Shown: positions 47,636-60,107 of the stretch, in pieces | Layout: every line of letters begins with the position of its first letter | Numbering within the stretch: the stretch's first letter is position 1 | DNA from: Viscum album | Lineage: Eukaryota > Streptophyta > Magnoliopsida > Santalales > Viscaceae | Direction: 5' to 3' | Length of the DNA stretch: 64,000 nt | Assembly: GCA_963277665.1 (NCBI GenBank) | Contig: OY728136.1 | Span: 807,699,123 to 807,763,122, forward strand | The notes under the pieces: generated by a model | What the model was told of the DNA's origin: nothing | Databases searched by the model: none | What the model saw: only the letters and a program-made list of their open reading frames with translations | Translations under genes and position numbers: made by a program

Positions 47636-47871
47636 CATCGCGTTCGTGGAGACGGTAATCCGTACGTACACACGAGAAACAATTCAATTCTATTGATGGT
47701 GGAATCGTATTTAATTGGATGGTATATCATATATAAAAAATCATTAACATGTTATATTTATTATTTAAATCAGTTATACTCATTATTATACCCATCCAAT
47801 TAATGATGTGTTTGAAAAACAAACTACACCACGACATTGAGATGGTAAGTCGTATGTACCCACGTATGGTG
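47636..47871 (-). promoter_or_regulatory. Paired hairpin elements in Element 6 3' LTR
   Basis: Copies at 47636-47680 and 47827-47871, about 190 bp apart. The first keeps the core GGTAATCCGTACGTAC on plus, with CGTG/CACG arms. The second keeps CACC/GGTG outer pairs with an A-T pair where Element 2 has a mismatch. Confidence 0.65.
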
Positions 47872-48208
47872 ACTTTTCATTCATAGGATGGATAGAATAA
47901 TGAATAAGGTTGTACCTTATTTATAATAAAATCACAGTATGTATAAGGTACTGGAGTTATTATTTTGGTATGGAAACAACAATGACAGAGTATGTGGAAT
48001 ATGAAATGAACATTGAAGGAGGTGGTGAAATTATAACCAGTTATTCATGAGTTTTCTTTTGAGATGATCAAAAGTGCTCCATAGGCTGGATTTCTGATAC
48101 AATTAACGCCACTATGTCAAATTAAGGGTAGTTGGGAGGATATTTGATTAGGGTTTTGTCGATCTAAATGGCTTTGGAAGTGTAAAATTAAGAGAAGGGT
48201 ATGTACCT

Positions 48209-48215
48209 GTTTATA
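48209..48215 (-). promoter_or_regulatory. TATA box, Element 6 3' LTR
   Basis: The minus strand reads TATAAACAGG after CTCACCTCTCT, at the same place relative to the hairpins as in Element 2. Confidence 0.55.
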
Positions 48216-49827
48216 AGAGAGGTGAGGGTCACTTAAGGAAAAACGTGAAATATTATTTTCTTGTACAATAAAAATCAGTTTATAATGGCTCTAAAATGAT
48301 TTATTTAGAGGATATGGTAGGGATGGGTCAAAAACCTCTCAACCATTAGGTTTTAGACAGGTTTAGGTCACCATATATACCTTATCTTTTAGATTTCACT
48401 CTTAGATAAATTGTTTGACTTTTATAATGTCTTCTTTTATAATTCTAATAAATGGTTAATAAACATACTCTAAAAAGCAAAAATAACCCCAAGTGGTTTA
48501 TAATTTATATATCTAACCATATCTATGTCATTGCGCGGAACCTAATATTTTTAAGACTATTATATCAATTAATAATATATTATTTTTTTAAAAAACTCAT
48601 TTATGTCAACATTGACACTATTTGGTATTTTGTTATTGTGAAAATCGTAAAAAATTTATCACTTCGAAAAAAATGTATTTTATAAACCATAAACTGTAAT
48701 ATTAACTTGGAAAATTATTGTAATTTATCAGAAGTCTCAATTTAAATTTATTTGGATATTTATAATATCAATTATTGTAATCTTGCATTAATAAGGTAAT
48801 TTATGCATCATCATTGTGTCACAAATAAATTTAATTATATAAATTCTAAATATTATAAATAAAATATAATTATGTAGTAAATATTTTTAGATTTATAATG
48901 AATATTTCTAGTTTTATTTATCTTATGTCTAAACATATATTAAAAATACTTTTGCTATTAAACATGGTATTTAACACATTTAACTCTTCTTTAGATAAAA
49001 TAATAATAATTGTCCTAATCTAATACAAGTAGACCAAGAGGATATTATTTTATTAATAAGGTTGATTTTGGTCAAAATAAACGTATCTAATAGAATTTGG
49101 ACATATGTTTGGGAAATTATAATATCATTTTTTACCTGTAATTACCCTAATTACTTTTAATAGTGCTATATAAAAGTCACAAGTTACTATTCAAAAAAGT
49201 TTATTGATCTTATTGAACCACATTTTACTTTCTGATATCAACAATGTATCTTGGATTTTTGAGATTCAATTAACATAAGCAGTAAAATTATTTTTTATAC
49301 ATATTTTCTAATGTTCATTGATAGTCGATTAAAGACAGTAAAAAGTTCAATTAAAATATTATATATCTAATTATATTATAGAATGACTCCGGTGAATTTC
49401 ATTGAACTAATAAAGGTATTATGTATCTATTTTGACTTTTAATAAATTTAAATAAAATACATAATTATTTAAATAAAACGTTGGTATTAAACAACAAGGG
49501 AGTGTTTTCACTATTCATCAAAAATTGAATGTTTTCCGAAAAATACAAAAAACTCACACTAAGCTAATTTTGATATTTCGAATTCATAAATGAAGTAAAT
49601 TTTGAAAAATAAAATTTATAAAGTTTCAAAACATGGGTATTATAATTCATAACAGCTATTTTTATTGGTCATGGTGTGCTAAAACTCGATGTTGCATACA
49701 ACACAAGCTATTTTATTATTCAAATGGAAACATACAGTGATAGCTTAGGTTGTACCATTATCTGCACCATCAAATAATTTAGTCATAGAAATTTCTAGAA
49801 TACTACTTCATAAAAATATTTGGGTGG

Positions 49828-51230
49828 TTCTTCATCATAGGTTCCTCAAGTTCCCACATCGCCTCTTCCATCTTATGATTTCTCCATAGAACTATTACAA
49901 GACGAGTTGTCTGGTTTCTCAACACATGTTCTCATGTATTAAGAATCTTGACAGGCACTTCACAATAAGTCATATTAGCTTCCTATTTGATTTCCACATC
50001 GGTGAGTACATGGTTTGTGTCAGCCATGTATTTTCTCACAAGTGATATGTGGAAGACATCATGAACTTTGGAGATACTTGGTGGCATTTCCAACCGATAA
50101 CCTACAACTCCAATTCGTTCTAGAATTTTGAAAGTTCTGATGTACATAGGAATTAATTTACCATTATTACCGAATCATATAACACCCTTCCAGGGAGATA
50201 CCTTCAAGAAAACATGATCACCTCCATGAAATTCCAAATCCTTCATTTAGTTATCAGCAAAGATGTTTTTCCTTATTTGGGCTACTTGGATGTGGGTTTG
50301 GATAATATTCACATTTTCCATTATTTCCTCAACATGTTCTAGGCCTACAAGTTTTCATTAACCAACATCATCCCAACAAGTTGGTGTGAAACATATCTTT
50401 CCATATAATTCTTCATAAGCTGTTATCTGAATACATGAATGGAATCTATTCATATAGGAAAATTCTACCAGAGGTAAATATTTATCCCACATACCTTGAA
50501 AGCCATGTGAGAAAAATCTCAACATTTCTTCTAAGGGTTGAATAGTCAGTTTTGATTTTCCATCCATTTGAGGGTGGTAGGAAGTTCTCAAATGAAGTTT
50601 TGTATCCATGGAATTTTGAAGGCTTTTCCATAATCTTGATGTAAAACAAGGATCACGATCAGAAATAATCGATTGGGGAACACCATGAAGTCTTACAACT
50701 TCATTAATATATAATCTTGCTAAACGTTCTCGTGGTAAATCTTCTCTTATATCATAAAAAGTTGATGACTTGGTAACATGATAAATAATGACCCATATTG
50801 TATTATTTTTTCTAGGAGTCTTCAGTAGTCCTATGAAAAAGTAAATCGTAATATCATCCCATATCTAGTCATGTTTGGGAATAGGTTTCATGACTCCTCT
50901 AAGATATTGTCTTTCATCCTTTACATGTTGACAAACCATACATCTTCACACATAATCAGAAATCTCCCTCTTCATGTTGTCCCAAAAAAATGGTCCTTCA
51001 AATCTCTATACATCTTAGGGCTACCTGGGTGTATAGAGAATTTGGAGCTATGAGCATCAACCAACAATTCCATTTTTAGATTAGGTATATCGGGAATATA
51101 AAGTATCTTCCCAAATTTCAAAATTCCATCTTAATATGCGATGTCACTCAATCTCCCATCATTCATAGCTTTAATTTTCTTTTGATACTCATGAACATCA
51201 GTCTGAGAACTCTTTATCCTTTATAGTAAA
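49828..51230 (-). pseudogene. Integrase and chromodomain remnants, Element 6
   Basis: At 50358-50609 an open frame reads SYHPQMDGKSKLTIQPLEEM, then LPLVEFSYMNRFHSCIQ and TPTCWDDVG. The catalytic Glu of the D-D-E triad (normally QSERT) is Lys here, so it is inactive. The zinc-binding region (near 50920-51080) and the chromodomain (near 49830-49930, matching EEAMWELEE-type sequence in a broken frame) are traceable only by comparison with Element 2. Many stops and shifts. Confidence 0.8.
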
Positions 51231-51800
51231 GACAGTTTTGCAACCATTTGAAAATGTATTTATGTTTCACCTTCATTAGTTATTCCAATATCCATCATTA
51301 CTAGATCCATGAAAATATGATCCCTTTCAACTCTCATCTTCTTTAAAACACCATGACCATTTCTTCTCAAAGCATCTTCCACCTTATTTTCCTTCCTTGG
51401 GTGGTAGTGTATAGTGAAATCATAATCCTTGAGTAGTTTAAGCCATATCCTTTGCCTCATGTTGAGTTCTTTTCATGAGAAAATATACATAAATCTATTT
51501 TGATCAGTATAAATATCACAATTTTTACCATAGAGATAGTGTCTCCATATTTTCATAGTAAGGATTACAACTGTTAACTCAAGATCATGAGTGGGATCAT
51601 TTTGATCATGAATTTTTATCTTCTGTGATGCATAAGAAATAACTATATCATTATGCATAAGGACAGGACCAAGTCCTTACATTGAGGCATCTCTATAAAT
51701 AACAAATCCATCATTCCTTGATTGTAAAGTCAATAAAATTTAATTGACTAATATTCTCTTTAGTTATTCAAATCATTCTTTGCATTGTTTCGCCCAAATA
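51231..51800 (-). pseudogene. RNase H remnants, Element 6
   Basis: MHNDIVISYASQKIKIHDQN and PTHDLELTVVILTMKIWRHY (51473-51658), IYTDQNRFMYIFS, then MRQRIWLKLLKDYDFTIHYH and VEDALRRNGHG (51260-51460). Glu and two Asp positions are kept. Two frames are separated by a stop near 51470. Confidence 0.85.
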
Positions 51801-52580
51801 AATTTAACCCATTTACTTGTGATCTTGGTTAATGGGTTATCCAATCAGGAAAAATCCAGGTTGAAACACAGATAATAACTTGCTAAACCCAATGAAATAT
51901 CTTACCTATGTTATACTTATTGGTGTTGCCCATTTTTGGATTTCCTTGGTCTTTGAATGATTAACATAGATTCCATCCATAGAGACTATATGGCCAAGGC
52001 CTGAAATCTACTGATTCCATAATTAACACTTCCTAAAATTCCCATATAATTCATTTCAAATTACGAGTCTTTAGAATAGTGTGCAAGTGATTTTCATGAT
52101 CCTTTTAGATTTTGAAGTATCCAAATATATCATCAATAAATACCACTACAAAGTCATCAAGATATTCCTTGAAAACATTATTCATTAGATCCATGGAGAT
52201 AGAGGGTGCATTATTCAGTTCAAGTGGAATTACTGTAAACTCCTAATGCCCATAACTGGTATGAAATGTTGTCTTTAGAATATCATCCCTCTTCACACAC
52301 AACTGATAAAATATAGATCTAAGGTCAATATTTGAAAAATATTGAGCTCCATGATGTTGATCGAATAAATCATTAATGAGTGGTAGGGGATACTTTTTAT
52401 TGAAATTTATAGCATTGATCTCCCTGTAGTCAACGCACAATCTCATAGATCAATCTTTCTTCATTACAAAAGGAATAGGGGATACCCATACAGAAACACT
52501 AGGGTGAATAAATCAATTATTACTCTATTTTTCTAATTTATTCATTAGTTCCACTAATTCCATAGTGGCCATTATACAAT
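51801..52580 (-). pseudogene. Reverse transcriptase remnants, Element 6
   Basis: RLCVDYREINAINFNKKYPL and NIDLRSIFYQLCVKRDDILK lie in the frame at 52243-52446. Downstream, in another frame, the catalytic box reads VVVFIDDI, with both Asp intact (near 52120-52145), unlike Elements 2, 4 and 7. SPSVSL-like sequence lies near 52490. Broken by several stops. Confidence 0.85.
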
Positions 52581-53170
52581 GTTTTTTTAATATGGTACTT
52601 GAACCTAGAATTAAATCATTGGAAAGATAAATTTCTCTTTCTAGAGGATGTACATGTAAATCCTCTCAAACACATCAACATATTCTTGAACAACATGTAC
52701 ATAATCTATTTTAACAATCCTTTCTTAACCCATAGTTATATCACTATGCACATCCCTAATAATTGAATTTATTTGAGCTATTAGGGGTGGATCTAAATGA
52801 GAATCAGATGGTGATGTTTCTTCTTTAAATATAAGGTACTCCTAATGAACATCGAAAATTGAAACCTCATTCTTCTTTAAATAAATTTTCACATTAGGTT
52901 CCAAAAGCCAATCCATACTGATGATTATATAAAATGAAATAATGTTTATGATGATGATATCAGCTGATAAATAATTTTTATGTGCCTTAATTGGAACTTA
53001 TTAACAATAAAGTGTTGGAATGATACTTCCGTTAAGAGTTTTGTATAAAAACTCCCATGTTAAATAAAATTATAATTTTCTAATTTTCATAGAAAAATGG
53101 TAAGATATGAAACAATTTGATGACCCAGAATCAAATAATGCATTGGCTAAATTTTACGAAGCCATTAAAT
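52581..53170 (-). pseudogene. Aspartic protease remnant, Element 6
   Basis: The minus strand near 53105-53160 reads ANALFDSGSSNCFIS, with the D-S-G active site intact. Near 52910-52945 another frame reads IIISMDWLL, matching the usual ILGMDWL. The frame is broken between them. Confidence 0.72.
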
Positions 53171-53173
53171 TAC

Positions 53174-53470
53174 CTACCACCACGTCTTTAGGAACTTCAA
53201 CCTTAGCAGTAGTGATCGCATAAGCTTTTCCTTTCCACCTTGGTATTTTCTAAGGTAGGTTTCCATAGAACATATTAAATTCATATTAATAACTCCCCAT
53301 TTCCCTACAATTGTATCATTAAACATTGATAGCCTCTTTGATTCCTTGTAATCATGATCTTGGTGGCCTATTTCACCGTACTTATAACAGAATATCATTC
53401 CCTTCAGGCATGTACCTGGCTGTTTGTTCCCACATTTACCATAAGATGGATATTCAACTTTTACCTTCAT
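53174..53470 (-). pseudogene. Zinc-knuckle region, Element 6
   Basis: YPSYGKCGNKQPGTCLKG and FCYKYGEIGHQDHDYKES: the first knuckle has lost its first Cys and its His, the second its second and third Cys. The layout is that of the Element 2 knuckles. Confidence 0.75.
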
Positions 53471-54265
53471 CCCATTATTCCCATTTCCAGAGTGTTCATC
53501 ATATCTCGTATTCTATTTCATTTCTTTAAATTTCTAATACATATAGAATTTCTTTTATATCTGGATAGAAAATGAGACAATATCATCATACAATGAGAAG
53601 GATTGTGAGTCTAATGCTTGACGTTGTAATGTATTTAACCCATAAATGAACGGATCAATATTACTCCTTTGATTACGTATATAATATGTTGCATGCATTG
53701 ATAATCGTGTAATGTTATCCTCATAATTTGCAACATTCATATCCTCTTTTTTCCTCAAATTCATAAAATTTATTTCAATATCCTCTCGATGGACATGATG
53801 AATGTATTTTTCAAAGATAATCCATTTAAACTACCTCCATTCCATATTTGATAGTTTTTCATCCTCATTTTTGTTTTGAATTACTGACCACCATTGATCT
53901 GTATCTCCTGTGATGCGATAAACTGCCATGACAACTTTTTCCCCTTCACTACTCCCCAAAGAATGAAATAATTTCTCTAAGGAACTTATCCAATGCTAAG
54001 ATACAAATGTATTTTTAGTCCCATTGAACATTTGTGGTTGTTTCCTCATGAATTTTTATAACATTGATCCTCTACATTATGGATCGGGGTGAACTATACG
54101 GGTAAGGTTATTATTCATATCCTTAGTGAGTTGTCCTAGTATAGTGATAAGATTATCAGCACTAGGTGCATCACTAGCTCCACTATAATTATCTTGAGTA
54201 GGAGGGAAATACCTATATAGATAATGTGCATTGATATAGTTACCATTCCATCCACTTGGTGCCAT
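53471..54265 (-). pseudogene. Gag N-terminus and capsid, Element 6
   Basis: MAPSGWNGNYINAHYLYRYF at 54265, two bases after an acceptor-like TTGATTAG. The capsid is traceable as NAYRITGDTDQWW-type sequence near 53900 and as MNLRKKEDMNVANYEDNITR, SNIDPFIYGLNTLQRQAL and LYDDIV at 53555-53764. The capsid is present, unlike in Elements 3 and 5. Confidence 0.8.
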
Positions 54266-54750
54266 TTCTAATCAATGGAATACACTAGATTAGTTTATGA
54301 ATCGCAAACATAATTCCAAAAAAGTATAATACTTATCATAAACTTTACAGTTGTGGGATATGATACATAATTATTAAAATGTTCTCTTTGATGAGTTATA
54401 TACTCATAAATCCATCATTATGGTTTGTTAAAACATATAATTATCATAAGAATATACCCTGGGAGTGTCATAACCAAGAGTGTAGTAAGGCCTCTTGTCG
54501 GGTACCAGGATACCCCGTGTCATGCCCAAAACTCCTTGTTAGAGTTTTCACTCCGAGGTACCTCTATTCCATTGCCACCTCTACATGCTTGTATCAAGAC
54601 AAGGATGTATTTCTTATAAAACTCACAAAATCACTACATTACCAAAATTCTAGGAAGTTCATCTATACTAATCCTCAAATTCAATCATAAGGTAATGTTC
54701 TCGAATCAGATATTTTCTAAATGTAGCTTCTAAGGATTGTACTAAACATA
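54266..54750. other. Leader of Element 6
   Basis: Non-coding; matches the Element 3 leader (23500 region). Plus-strand open frames here (54379-54690) show no known motif and are taken as chance. Confidence 0.6.
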
Positions 54751-54762
54751 CTCTAATTCCAT
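54751..54762 (-). other. Degenerate primer-binding site, Element 6
   Basis: The plus strand CTCTAATTCCAT differs at three positions from CTCTGATACCAA of Element 2 and is followed within two bases by the LTR edge. Confidence 0.65.
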
Positions 54763-54763
54763 A

Positions 54764-56457
54764 TTTAACACCCCAACCTCAGTTACCTAGAGTCGGTGCA
54801 TTATTTCATATCATTAGCATGATCACAAAGGATCAAATCTTGAAAGACCGATCAGTTTAGTATCCTTTGAAGTACTGGATACATACAGAAGTATTAGATT
54901 ACATTATAAAATGAAAAAACAACAAAATTGTCCCCATGAACACATTCATATCACATCGACTACCCCAAAAATCAGTCATAATATACTTCTTCACATACTT
55001 GGAAGAATATATCATAGAAATGGGTGAGCTCAGGTGCTCAATAGTGATAATAATATAGTGGAAATGTTCATAAATAAGTATACATAATTAAGGCAATTTA
55101 TAAGACTAAAACAAAAACCTTTTAAACATAATCTTCAACATAAAATGGAAAAGTTAAATCAAATAATTCCATTTACATATTCAAATGTATATTCTACTAT
55201 TCGAATAATGACATTTAATATCAATATCCAATTTTATAATAATGGAATGGATAATGCCAGAAATCATAACCACATAGTCAAGGCAGTGCACAAATTCTAC
55301 AAATAAGATTTTGTCAAGGCCTTGTTCCGAGAGACTAGTTTTTCCCATGATACCTATCGATGCATTGATGATCTATAGTAGGCTCCAACCATCACTTACT
55401 ATGTTCAATTACTTCCCCATATGAAAAGGTTAAAACATAACATAAACATTTGTATTAAAACTTGCATATGAAATGTTAATAATTTAACCATAAACCACGA
55501 ATGGTATAAAATTAACACATCCATAGTCAACCATATCACAAAACCTTCAATTCAATATAGAATATTATATCATAATAAATTAAATTTAAAAAAGTGAAAA
55601 ATCCATCAAATGATGTTGACATAGATGAAATCAAAACTATTTGGGAGAAATATCTCTTTTTGTTCTGAAATCATTTAAATGTCATATAATTATAAAAGAA
55701 ACATATATTTTGAAAATATTATTAAATTATTTTAAGGGATGATTTGATGGTGTAATAACTGTGGAGATTAGTCGTTCTAGCTATATAAGATATAGAAACA
55801 TGCATTCCTTAACTATTTCGAAAAGGTCATAAAAGACCTTGTTTGGAAAATGACAAAAATATTCCTTTATAAAAATTAAATAAAAAGTCAAAAAAATGTG
55901 TAATTGATTTTAACCCATATTCTAGGAAATATTAGAAAGGTTTTGAAATACATTTTTATGAAATGCATGTGTGAATGATAAAGACGTCCCAGTATATACT
56001 CACGTATAAACAACCTCTGATAATGAAGAGATAGTAGAATTAAACCTTAATAGGTATTTCTTCTTGGTCAACTGTAATTTAACCTATTGTATAATTTTCA
56101 AATAATTTTTATTAAATTATACATGAACCAGATACATAAATATTCTATCATATATGATCTTTTAATATTGCTTTGTTAATAATATTTCAATAGTGTCATC
56201 GTTTCAGGTGTTAACTGTTTCATTTTCCATTATATGTTTTGTTATGTATGTCATGTTTTTTATGGATACGATGTAATTAATTGCTATCTAGAATAATATT
56301 ATGTTCATAAAAAATATTTTTTAATTATAAAATGATATTTATTCGTTAATGGTTATGATGGGGAATGAATCTCATCACGTTCGGGGAGACGATAATCCAT
56401 ATGTATGCACGAGCGGCAATACCATTCTGTTGATGGTGGAATCATATGTAATTGGAT
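54764..56457 (-). repeat. Element 6 5' LTR fragment, cut by Element 7
   Basis: Aligns with the start of 46026-49827: both carry GTTTAGTATCCTT and AGTCATAATATACTTCTTC in the same order. The donor-like site is lost here (TATTAAGG in place of GGTAAGG near 56050). It holds one decayed hairpin element at about 56373-56417 and stops where Element 7 begins. Confidence 0.82.
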
Positions 56458-58081
56458 TATAACGACCCATACTTTACATACATTGTTATTACTTCAGAAT
56501 TGAATCATACTTATTACAACATAGAAAAAAACCATTAAATGACCGTATAGTTATAATGTCTTTAGAAACTAAGAAACATAAACAACTGGTTCATAAATTT
56601 AACTACATTGTCTCCCGTTTATTTCATCATATCTAGAGTCTCTTTTTGGAATATCCTACTTAATATCCTTCTTCCTAAACTGGGGAAAATAAATCATACA
56701 AAAGGGTGAGCTGAAATTCTTAGTAAGGGTAAACAATAGAAATATCAATCATATCATATTCATAAGAACATAACATTTTGAAAATATTAACCTGCAAAGG
56801 AGATCATAATATCCTATCATGGGGTAAATAATAATAATGAAAAGTAATCCCAAATAATCATAAAATAAAACATGAAACATTGTGTCATACACACATAATC
56901 ATATAAAATCATTTCATATTAGTCAAGGCTCGTTTCGATGACCATCATAGAGGACAAAGTCCATTACTGAACCGAGTTCTCTCCTTGTTCCAGTCATGTA
57001 TCACTGATCCGGTTTAACTTGTAATTCCAGCAATGTCTATCTCATGAGAAATAAATCTTTACACAATGAATTGGAGGTAGATATAGGTCCCACCCAACTC
57101 ATAATGAAACCATTCTTATGTGTTCTACAAAATCATACATCATACGTCATAGCATAACCCATTCAAAAAAATGGGATTCTTAAACATCATTCCATCATAA
57201 CATAATCCATATAAGAAAAAAGGACATCATAAAATTAATTCCATCATAAAAAAATAAAATCAATGTAAAAAAACATGGATATAAATAGAACACTATTTTA
57301 TCTTAGATTGAAAATAATTTTGATAAATTACTTGAACTCCATTCTTGAGGAAAATATCCTTTCTACTTCAAAATCATTTTTCCTTTCTTAACATGTCCTA
57401 AAATTTTTAAAATAAAAGAAGTTGATTAAAAATAAACTTGAAAACTTGTAAAGTAATCTTCTTTGAAATAATGTTCTAAAAATCCATTCATTCCGTATAA
57501 GTTAAAAAAACATTCTTCTCGTACTTTGGCCGGGAAAGTCAAAAAGTAAATCGTACTAAAAACGACAAAAGATTCCTTTCATATCTTTTACTAAAAACTC
57601 ACCGAAGTGTCAAATTGTATTTAAAAAATTGTAGGAGGATAGAAATAATATTACATATTGACGAAACATGGATGTGGATGATAAAATACACCCTAGTAAA
57701 TACCAATGTATAAACAATCTCGGATAAAAATGAGATTGTGAGATTTTCCCTTACCTTAGGTCCTATATGCATTGTACATGTACAAACCTTCGGTATGATG
57801 ATTTAATAATGACATTGACTTATTTCAGAATCATAATAATTGTTATGATATCATATATGGTCATATTCTTAGCTTCTTATTAGTAATATTTCATCGCTTC
57901 TTGTTATTCAGGTGTTTATTGATTTATGTTCTTATGTGTGTTTTGTCGAATAAATTCTTATTCTTTATTTAAGGTTATATATAACTCATTAAAGAATGTT
58001 ATTAGTGTAATATATATCATATTTATTCATGAAATTCATTTATATAATCATTATTCAATGAAGATCATGTAGAATGAGTCG

Positions 58082-58311
58082 CATCACATCGTGGAGATAG
58101 TAGGCCGTACGTACGCACGAGTGATTATATCGTTCCCATGATCGTGGAATTGTATTGAAGTGTATGCATACTATTTTATAATCAATATCACATTACAATA
58201 ATTATATATAGTTATTATTTACACCATTATACCCATCCAAGTATGGTGGTGGTGCAAAACAGATTACACCACGGTGTGGAGATGGTATTTCGTACGTACG
58301 AACACGCGGTG
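58082..58311 (-). promoter_or_regulatory. Paired 45-nt hairpin elements, Element 7
   Basis: Copies at 58082-58126 and 58267-58311 start 185 bp apart, as in Element 2. In element sense the second has CACCGCG-TGT against ACA-C-CGTGGTG, where Element 2 has CACCGCG-CGTG against CACG-C-CGTGGTG: both arms changed together. Confidence 0.72.
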
Positions 58312-58646
58312 ATTTCGTTTTCCATAAGAGGATAAAAGGTGAAATAGGGTTGTTTAATATTTATAATAACATATAATTATCTGAGTGATACTGATTTTAT
58401 TACTTCATAATGAAACAACTAAAGAAGAAGAAGTAGAAGAAGAAATAAATTTGAAAGAATTGGTAATAGATATTACCTCTTCTTCGACACACCTCTTTGA
58501 AATCTCCTCTAAGGGCACTAAGATTGGACTTTGAAGTAGACCAGGACCTCTAAGATGTTTCATGGGATGTTTATAAGATATAAATGGCAGGTTTTTCTGA
58601 GTGTGAAGGCTCAATGTGGTGCGAGGAGGAGATGGAGGAGGTTCCC

Positions 58647-58653
58647 TTTTATA
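58647..58653 (-). promoter_or_regulatory. TATA box, Element 7 3' LTR
   Basis: Element sense TATAAAAGGGAACC. The AAAAGGGAACC that follows matches Element 5 and not Element 2. Confidence 0.65.
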
Positions 58654-60082
58654 TGGGAGGAGAGTGGCACCTTTGGAATGTGTGAAAATATTATTTTATT
58701 ATAAACTTATATTTGGTTTCAAAAGGTCCAAAAAGCATTAAAGATGAATATAAGATGATGCATGGTCGAAATAATATCATCCAATCAGAATTGTAAATGT
58801 TTTGGAAAATATTTTAACCCTTATAATCTTATTTATTTAAATCATTTATTAATGAGGTAAATACCTGCAACATTATTGTGTCATAACTAATTTAATTTAT
58901 ATGATGTCTAAAAATTATAATAAAAATATTATCATGTAGGAAATCTTCTTATATTTCCAATGAATATTTATAGTCTAAAATATAATTTATATAACTCCTT
59001 ATAAAAATTAATTACTAAAATATTTTTTGTTAATGTCAATTTTGTCTTTACATTAAATTAATTAATCCAAATTGTCAATATCACTACTGTGTAGCTCAAT
59101 GGGGTCCCAAAATCGACCCAAGGATGCCCATGGTTGTCCAAGACTCATCCAATAAGGTTATGACAAGTGTAAAGGTAATTTTGAATTATTATAATATTGT
59201 TGTAACCTTGAATTACCCTATTTAATTTTAACCGTAGTAAATAAAAATTACCATAGTTACTATTCATAATATCAAAAAAAATAAAATTAACCTATTAAAA
59301 TAATTTGGACCCACTGATTCCAAATATGGAATCCATTTTTCAATATTCAAAACACAGAAGTTGCAGTAATTAATTTAATATTAATCTCTTTATTAAGCAA
59401 ATGGGTTTTAAAAGTTAAAACATTGCCAAAGATTGAAATGTTTTTACCTATGAATTCAATGTAAAATTAAGGATAATGATATAAATTATATTAAATGGAA
59501 AATATATATTCTATTTATACATTAAAACCATTAAATATTATAATTTAACCATATAAATTATTGCGATGAAAAAAGTTGTTTTTAATTAAAAAATAGCGTG
59601 TTTTTACTATTCATCAAAATATGAATGTTACCAGAATAATATGAAAAATTCATCCAAAGTAAATTTCTATTTTCTGATTCCAATGAATAATTTTATTTTG
59701 TCAAATTTAACATATAAACATGTCGAAAACTAGATTTAAAATGGGTGCGCCATCAAAAGGCGTTAAAACTGCATTTTTTTTAAATACTTCGTTTATCCGA
59801 AAAAACTGATTTTGTTTTCATACCACATTCTAGAAAATGTGTAAGATGAATTATAATGTTGTAAAATTCAAAATTCAGTTAATATTATTCATAACGGCTA
59901 GTTTATAATATTATAATAATATATCATTGTTTAGTGAAACTCAGAATTGCGTACTACACACGCTATCGAGGAAGGTCACGATTATGTGTAACGCAAGCTA
60001 AGCTATTTTTGTGTGCAGTGAAAGATTCCTTTTCATATAACATAAAAAATATATATTTCTCATAAAATATCATGGTGTTAAA

Positions 60083-60096
60083 TTCTACCCCGCTTA
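60083..60096 (-). other. Polypurine tract, Element 7
   Basis: Element sense TTAAGCGGGGTAGAA, with one C interrupting the purine run of Element 2. Confidence 0.75.
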
Positions 60097-60107
60097 AAAG
60101 AATTTCT

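Larger units (their letters stand above)
46026..49827 (-). repeat. Element 6 3' LTR (about 3.8 kb)
   Basis: The outer part matches 54764-56457. It holds a hairpin pair (47636-47871), TATA (48209-48215) and donor CAAGGTAAGGG near 47308. The inner end is damaged: GGGTG at 49821-49825 runs straight into sequence that in Element 2 lies about 65 bp further in, so the LTR start and the polypurine tract are deleted. Confidence 0.82.
46026..56457 (-). mobile_element. Element 6: decayed Ty3 chromovirus, minus strand
   Basis: A 3' LTR (46026-49827), a full set of gag-pol remnants (49828-54265), a leader with degenerate PBS and a 5' LTR that starts at 54764 and is cut by Element 7 at 56458. The LTR edges read TGTAACTCCCC and TTTAACACCCC on the plus strand, variants of the Element 2 edge. 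Frames are short and broken. The remainder of its 5' LTR should lie beyond Element 7, outside the window. Confidence 0.85.
56458..60082 (-). repeat. Element 7 3' LTR (3,625 bp)
   Basis: The outer end TATAACGACCCATACTTTAC is like Element 2. The U3 half differs from Element 2 and shares blocks with Element 5, for example GTGCGCCATCAAAAGGCG at 59745-59762 and GGACCCACTGATTCC near 59308. It holds hairpins (58082-58311), TATA (58647-58653) and donor TAAGGTAAGGG near 57749. The LTR start reads TTTAACACC, changed from TGTAACACC. Confidence 0.9.
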
